A stretch of DNA of 64,000 nt from NCBI RefSeq assembly GCF_963676685.1, contig NC_092348.1, positions 25,829,386 to 25,893,385 on the forward strand, written 5' to 3'. Positions within the stretch are counted from its first letter, which is position 1. Every line of letters begins with the position of its first letter. The notes beneath the pieces were generated by a model. That model saw only the letters and a list, made by a program, of their open reading frames with translations. It searched no databases and had not been told where the DNA came from. The stretch comes from Mytilus edulis. Lineage: Eukaryota; Mollusca; Bivalvia; Mytilida; Mytilidae. Below are positions 58,901 through 64,000 of the stretch, piece after piece. Made by a program: the position numbers and the translations under genes.

Positions 58901-59420
58901 CATGAGATTCACTATCGGGAACAAATATAAAATCATCCTCGGACCCGGTTCTTGCGTTAAAATCGCCAACGAGTAAACATTTTGAAAACTTATGTGATAG
59001 TTCAAATAATTCCATCTCAATTTCGTTTATTGCATCAATGGATGAATATGAAGTATATTCAGGAGGGATGTAAATAATTCCCAAAAGAATGTCATCTAAT
59101 CTATTTATTACTTTCGATATTTTACACCACAAAACAAACTTACTTTCAGTTTTGATATATTCAATATTATCTTTGAGATGGTTTTTGTACGCTACAGCTA
59201 AACCCCCCGACCTTCTTTTGCCAATTTTATTTCTGTTTTTATAAATCAATTCATATCCCTGTAATTGTATATCATCAATATCGTCTAGTTTTGTTTCTAC
59301 AATGCCAGCAATATCCGTTTTATATGTAGCAGTTCCGTAAATTCAGGATATTTGAGTTTTGATTTAATTCCACAACAATTAATACAAGTAAGATTTAAAT
59401 AATTTAACTGATCATTCTGA
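55980..59420 (-). pseudogene. LINE ORF2: endonuclease + reverse transcriptase + CCHC
   Basis: The endonuclease starts near 59,420 (LNLTCINCCGIKSKLKYPEF). A frame change near 59,325 follows, then VETKLDD (catalytic Glu), RRSGGLAVAYKNHLK, LLVGDFNARTG (GDFN motif) and SDVHSPIEI. The RT region (58,376-56,622) has AFVDFEKAFDTVNR, EIGVRQGENLSPFLFSLYLN and YADDTVIMAES (YADD at 57,144-57,155). The C-terminus has CPLCRVAIGDEYHYVMEC, a Cys/His finger. From 59,249 to 55,980 everything is in one frame apart from TAA codons at 58,386, 56,622 and 56,328. Each sits where related proteins could have Gln, Glu or Arg. The product would copy LINE RNA at a nicked target. Broken in this copy. Confidence 0.88.
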
Positions 59421-59446
59421 TTTTTTTAGGACTCTCTCGACCCGTC

Positions 59447-60045
59447 CTACATCGGCGTGGTTATGGTTTCCTCATTAATGGCGTCATTGCTTCCGGATTC
59501 CTGTCGGGACCTTTTAAAAGGGCGTTCATTTACAGTTTTGTTTCTATACGAATTTTGTTGGGCTTGACGTAGTAGAACATCCCTATATTCAGTGCCGTTT
59601 GGTTTTGTGTCGAGTGAAACATGCGGTTTCCCATTGATATATAATTTATCTCTTACCAGTTTAACTTTTTTACCCTCCTTCTTAGCCTTCTTCATTACAG
59701 GGTAGAGTTCTTTCCGTTTTCTTTCAATTTCAATTGGAAATTGTTCGCTTATCCCAAATTGTTTCCCTTTCAGCTTGAATGTATTTTTAAGTACATCTTT
59801 AAGCTCATCTTTGTGGATGAATTTGGCTACAATAGGACGGGCTCCGTTCAGTCCGGGTTTTCCAAATCGATGAACGCTACCGAGATTTACTTTATACGGT
59901 ATGTCCAGTTCGTTTAATAAAAAGTTCTGAATTTTCAATTGGCACGATTCTTCCCGCTGAAACGCTAAACCGGAGAATACTAGGTTATCGCTCATGCTTC
60001 TGCATTTTAGGTCTAACATATCGGCTTTTAATTCCTTAATGGCTA
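59447..60045 (-). pseudogene. LINE ORF1, N-terminally truncated
   Basis: The open frame starts with a Met at 60,019, but the frame continues in a coiled-coil-like way upstream (IAIKELKADMLDLKCRS) to the LTR boundary, so the real N-terminus is lost. RSMSDNLVFSGL and VHRFGKPGLNGARPIVAKF resemble the RNA-binding (RRM-like) region of L1/I-type ORF1 proteins. The C-terminus is basic (KTVNERPFKRSRQE). It ends TAG at 59,447, about 30 bp before ORF2 begins. The role is RNA binding and particle assembly, by family knowledge. Confidence 0.75.
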
Positions 60046-60227
60046 TGTGTCAAGAATTGCGCTAATATCAACGTACCTTTTTGCGGTACGGCCGAATCTT
60101 TGTGACGTCGCGTAATTGTTATACTTTATGTTGTATTGAATAGAAACGTATAATGGCAGACGTAGTTCTATCTTTAACGCCTTAGTTAGCTTACGATCAA
60201 ATACACAACGCAACGCAATAGTCTACA
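60046..60227 (+). repeat. Probable 5' LTR of the BEL/Pao element
   Basis: It begins TGTGTCAAGAATTGC and ends GTCTACA (TG...CA), directly before a primer-binding-site-like TGGTGCCGTGAC. The 182-bp length is short for a BEL LTR. No second LTR is in the window to confirm the limits; the left limit is set partly by where the LINE frame ends. Confidence 0.45.
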
Positions 60228-60228
60228 T

Positions 60229-60240
60229 TGGTGCCGTGAC
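60229..60240 (+). promoter_or_regulatory. Primer-binding site of the LTR element
   Basis: TGGTGCCGTGAC lies immediately after the presumed LTR and 14 bp before the gag ATG. It is similar to the TGG.GCCG.. primer-binding sites known in BEL/Pao elements. The priming tRNA was not determined. Confidence 0.6.
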
Positions 60241-60254
60241 TTCAAACGGAGAGA

Positions 60255-62415
60255 ATGGACATCAGCCGATTAAAATCCTTGAGAGCGGGGAACAAAGCAG
60301 CAGTAACAAAAGTTTTTAAAAAACTGGAGGAAGCCATCGGAGATTCAGAAATAGACACGGAGGAAGTATCAACATTGCTCGAAGCAATTGAGAAGAAAAA
60401 GAAGACGTTAGCCTCAATAGACGAACAGATATTAAATGCAGTCGAATCAGAAGATATTACAAATGAAATTCTTGAAACAGATGAGTATTATTTAGATTTA
60501 GAGGGTAAAATTCGAAAATTTAAAAAGTTCTTAAAACCCGTACCAAAAGCAACATCTTCGATACTAGATTCAAGCGCACCAGAGTTTGTTCCGTACACAA
60601 ACCCATTTACTCACACAAGTCAGCAGCTATCTCAGTCAAGTTCGACCTCAAGTAATAACCATCGCCTACCAAAGCTATCTCTTCCCAATTTTAATGGAGA
60701 CATTCTACAATGGCAATATTTCTGGGATTCATACGAGACCACGATTCATCACAATCACACATTAACTGACATTCAGAAATTTTCGTACTTGAACTCATTG
60801 CTTCAATTTGAAGCTGCAAACGTAATTTCAGGATTGACCATGACAAATCCAAACTATCACAAAGCAATTGAATTATTGAGAAACCGCTATGGGCAACCGC
60901 ATAAAATCATTAATGCATATATGAGAGCACTACTTGATATACCCGCACCACATGATACATTAGAAAGTTTGAGAACATTTCATGACAAATCAGAAGCTTA
61001 CATACGGGGTCTAGAGTCTCTCGGACAATGTCAGAAATGTACGGATCGCTATTGATACCAGTAATTCTCGGGAAGATACCGCATGAAGTACGAAAAAAAT
61101 ATAACACGAGAAAACGGGAGCGACAGTTGGAATATTCAATCGCTTAGAAACGCGATAGGTAAAGAGATTTCTATTCAAGAGTCCGGATACGGAGATTATA
61201 CCCAGACGTATTCAACCGCAACCCCTAGCGCAAATTTCGTAACAGGCGTTAAACGAGTAACTACAGATAAAACCCGTCCGATAAACACAACAGACAAATC
61301 ATTAAACTCGAATCGGAAGAAACAATGCACATATTGTGACGGAAACCACTGGCCAAACGAATGTAAAAATGTCATAGATCACGATAAAAGAGTAGTCATT
61401 ATAAAAGAAAAGAGATTATGCTTCAATTGTTTGGGTAAGCATAAAATAGCCGATTGCAAATCAAAGAATACGTGTAAGTGTTGCCACCGGAAGCATCACT
61501 CTTCATTATGTAAACAGAACTCGTACTCAAATAAACATCATATTGAAACTGAACAATCACAAAGTAAAGTAGACACAGAAACTTCTATGTTGTATACCGC
61601 TAGCGAAGAAAGGTCCACTGTTTTACTGAAAACCGCATTCAGTCCAGTCGTTCACAAGAATACATGTATAGATGCAAGAATACTCTTTGACGAGGGAGCT
61701 CAGCGCTCATTTATAACAGAAGAACTAGCAGCTAAATTGGACATTAAAAAAGAAGGTTCTGAAACATTAAGTATAGCTACATTTGGAAGTACTACAAAAA
61801 AGGTGAGAAATCTTGACAAAACAACAATTAATCTTAAGTCTACCGAAGGAGAATTAATCCCTATTAAAGTTTTAATTGTACCAACCATTGCTTCACCACT
61901 TCAAACTCACAACATAGGAATAACGCAGAAGTTTTCTTATTTACGTGGTCTACAATTAGCACACCCAGTCATGGATGGAGAGCAATTTGAAATATCCTTA
62001 TTAATTGGAGGTGATTTCTACTGGGACATAGTTCAAGACAAAATAGTGCGTGGAAACGGTCCAACCGCAGTTAGCTCGAAAATTGGATATTTACTTTCCG
62101 GTCCTGTCCCTACACGAACCAGTAATGCATCTTTCTCAATGATGAATATACTAGTATGTCACAAACAAGAAGAGTGCGATCTTGAAAAATTTTGGAAGCT
62201 TGAATCATTGGGAATTGACGCTAAAGAACAAAATGATCCAGACCTAGCTGAATCAATTGAAAATTACTTACAAACCTCCATTACGAAGAAAAATAATAAG
62301 TATGTTACGAAATTACCATGGAGAGAGAATGCGCCAGAACTACCGACAAATGAAGACATCGCAAAACGCAGAACGGAAAGCGTTATTCGTCGCCTTAAGA
62401 AAGATCCCGAGATGT
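60255..62415 (+). pseudogene. BEL/Pao gag-protease region
   Basis: The first frame (60,255-61,055) starts MDISRLKSLRAGNKAAVTKV. It holds a coiled-coil-like N-terminus and a gag region with LPKLSLPNFNGDILQWQYFW, as in the DUF1759 family of BEL/Pao gags. Two frame changes follow, near 61,030 and at an A-run near 61,092. The second frame continues to CCHC-like knuckles (CTYCDGNHWPNECK, CFNCLGKHKIADCK, 61,327-61,460) and a retropepsin-like domain. There the active-site motif reads LFDEGAQRSFIT (about 61,684), with DEG in place of the common DTG/DSG. It ends in the RT N-terminal linker (PWRENAPELP, VIRRLKKDPEMF), where the inversion junction lies. Confidence 0.85.
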
Positions 62416-63750
62416 TCCAGGTTTTGAAGCATTTGTACTTTCATCATCTGTATTTTCATCACTAACAGTTACCATCGTGCTGCAATCTTCAATTTTCCTC
62501 GTCCATGTCGGCCAATTTTTACGATTTAAAATCCATTGTGGACCGTTCATCCATAAGCTGTTGTTATAAAGTTGTTTAGCGTAAATTCCGCGAGTTAAGT
62601 AATCAGCTGGATTGTCATCTGTTGGACAATAATTCCATTCAGCATTCTCTGTTAATTTTCGTATTTCTTTAAGCCGATTTTCTACGAACGGTTTTAAGAT
62701 TTTTGACGATTTAATCCAACTCAAAACAATTTGGCTATCGCTCCACATATACACATGTTCTGTTGGTATGACTTTAAGAAGATGCGTTGCTAATCTGGCG
62801 CCGATAAGCGCGCCCATAAGTTCTAAACGTGGTAATGAAATCGGTTTAACGGGTACTACTCTGTTTTTAGCCATGACGAGGATCGATGAATTTGCTGTAA
62901 CTAAGTAAGCACAAGCCCCGTATGCTAACTGACTGGCGTCTGTGAAAATATGTAGTGACGTTTTCTCGTTAATTACTCCTTCCGTTAACATTCGTGGAAA
63001 TACTATTTTGGTAGCCTCCTCGATATCTAAAGCTATTACCTGCCATTTACTTCTCAGTTCGTCGGACAAACATTCATCCCAATCTAACTTTGCTTTCCAT
63101 AAAGTCTGCATAAACAGCTTAGCTTTCACCGTAATTGGCGTGATTAATCCAAGGGGGTCGAAAATTCTAGACGATGTGCGCAAAACCTCGCGTTTTGTTA
63201 TCATTCTGTCCTTTTCCATAAATTCAATCTGTTGAAATTTCAAATCATCGGATTCCCTATCCCATCTCATGCCTAAAATTTTGACTATGTCGTCATTGTC
63301 GCCGATCTTGTCTAGTCCTGCGACGTTCTGTAATTCCGTACTATTAGAATTCCAAGACCGTAAGTTGAATCCTGCTTCTGACAATAATTTTCTTGACTCA
63401 GTGTAGAATTTCAAAAGTGATTGTTTATCTGTAAAACTGGTCAGAACGTTATCCACGTATAAATTTCTCTGTAACTCTGTTGATGTAGTTGACGGATTGT
63501 CTCTAAAATGTTTCATTAGCGTGGCGCTTAACATGAATGGCGAGCAGGTGGCGCCGAAAAGTACAACCTTAAACCGGTAAGTAATCAAACGGCTTTCTGT
63601 GTCCATGGGATTTTCTAACCAATAAAATCTTGTGACATCTCTGTCATCAACATCTAATTCAATATGCAAAAATGCTTTTTCAATATCTGCTGTAACTGCA
63701 TATTTGTACATTCTAAAGCGTACTAATATCTCCGTCAAATCAGTCGAAAT
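62415..63750 (-). pseudogene. BEL/Pao reverse transcriptase + RNase H, inverted relative to gag
   Basis: An open minus frame of 447 codons spans the RT palm and RNase H. It has YAVTADIEKAFLHIEL (first catalytic Asp), YRFKVVLFGATCSPFMLSAT, NLYVDNVLTSF (YVDN at the usual YxDD site), then FDPLGLITPITVKAKLFMQ. RNase H follows with LHIFTDASQLAYGACAYL, LPRLELMGALIGARL and MWSDSQIVLSWI. The N-terminal part of RT is missing upstream of DLTEILVRF. After the RNase H part the frame runs into DENTDDESTNASK, which should lead to integrase but meets the junction. This block should be on plus; see the inversion finding. Confidence 0.9.
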
Positions 63751-64000
63751 CGAGGGAACTCTAAATAATCGTCCTATAACTCACATTTCTACTGATATTA
63801 AAGATCCCGAACCGCTGACGCCAGCGCACCTGTTATATGGTCGTCGACTTGACAACCAATCGGAACAGAATATAGACAGTGTTACTTCAGAAGACTTGCA
63901 CGTGAAACTGAATAAAAATCTACAGAGAAATAATGAACTAATCAACCATTTTCGCTCAAGATGGAAACACGAATATCTGACGTCACTCCGTGAATTCCAC
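63751..64000 (+). pseudogene. BEL/Pao integrase C-terminal part (partial)
   Basis: The plus frame reads IEGTLNNRPITHIS, then PLTPAHLLYGRRL and LINHFRSRWKHEYLTSLREF. This is the end of the integrase core and the DUF5641-type tail of BEL/Pao elements. The earlier part of the integrase (zinc-binding domain and most of the DDE core) is absent. It continues beyond the window. Confidence 0.85.

Larger units (their letters stand above)
55927..60045 (-). mobile_element. Non-LTR retrotransposon (LINE), minus strand
   Basis: It has ORF1 (up to 60,045) and ORF2 with an APE-type endonuclease, reverse transcriptase and a C-terminal CCHC finger, in the order expected of an autonomous LINE. ORF1 is cut at its N-terminus where the LTR element begins. 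The 3' side meets the end of the 12.26-kb transposon directly. The clade is uncertain (I/Jockey/CR1-like group). ORF2 damage is light: three in-frame TAA codons and one frameshift, so this is a fairly young copy. Confidence 0.88.
60046..64000 (+). mobile_element. BEL/Pao-type LTR retroelement, internally rearranged, cut by window end
   Basis: The order is LTR, primer site, gag with zinc knuckles, retropepsin-like protease, start of RT, then the RT/RNase H block on the opposite strand, then the integrase C-terminal part on plus. The coding frames are broken in several places (separate entries). The 3' LTR is not in the window. Confidence 0.85.

Overview
The window looks like nuclear DNA of a marine bivalve, most likely a Mytilus-type mussel. 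It is AT-rich, its one intact gene is split by spliceosomal introns, and it is full of dispersed repeats I associate with mussel genomes: the tail TCTCATTGGCAATCATACCAC, the CTGAACTCCGAGGAAAATTC family, and the family starting TTTTTAGCTCACCTG. No bacterial-style operons, CRISPR arrays or rRNA genes are visible, and I recognised no tRNA gene by eye.

Layout. 1-14,339 is non-coding, apart from a 3.67-kb non-autonomous element with terminal inverted repeats (TIRs) and 5-bp GTAAG target-site duplications (TSDs) at 7,734-11,407, and several hairpin repeats. 14,376-22,306 (+) is the only intact host gene: a five-exon membrane guanylate cyclase with an extracellular NIT (nitrate/nitrite-sensing-like) domain. 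23,330-24,945 is a 22-bp minisatellite. 25,195-26,650 is a deleted hAT transposon inside a palindromic repeat. 33,000-34,905 is a heavily decayed, intronless pseudogene of a multicopy invertebrate family. 35,087-39,695 is a 4.6-kb TA-flanked TIR element (ends CAGTGGAGATCA) holding a satellite array. 40,225-41,900 is a decayed LINE split by a 648-bp MITE.

43,664-55,924 is the most interesting object: a 12.26-kb DNA transposon with near-identical TIRs (2 mismatches in about 70 bp), flanking TA dinucleotides, and inverted subterminal arrays of about 20-21-bp iterons (about 23 on the left, 13 on the right). It holds two convergent genes. The left is a SAM-zinc finger-HECT E3 ubiquitin-ligase-like gene; the right is a SAM-HTH-DDE integrase-type transposase. 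Both are broken by stops or frameshifts in this copy. Both proteins start with a SAM domain, so a transposase-ubiquitin ligase partnership is an attractive inference.

Its right end abuts a LINE on the minus strand (55,927-60,045; ORF1 and an endonuclease/reverse transcriptase ORF2 with three in-frame TAA codons). The LINE abuts a BEL/Pao-type LTR retroelement running off the right edge (60,046-64,000). There, gag-protease and the integrase C-terminus read on plus, but the reverse transcriptase/RNase H block reads on minus: an internal inversion with loss of flanking coding sequence.

The cyclase is the only gene here for which I would predict a working host protein. The rest is a record of nested transposition.
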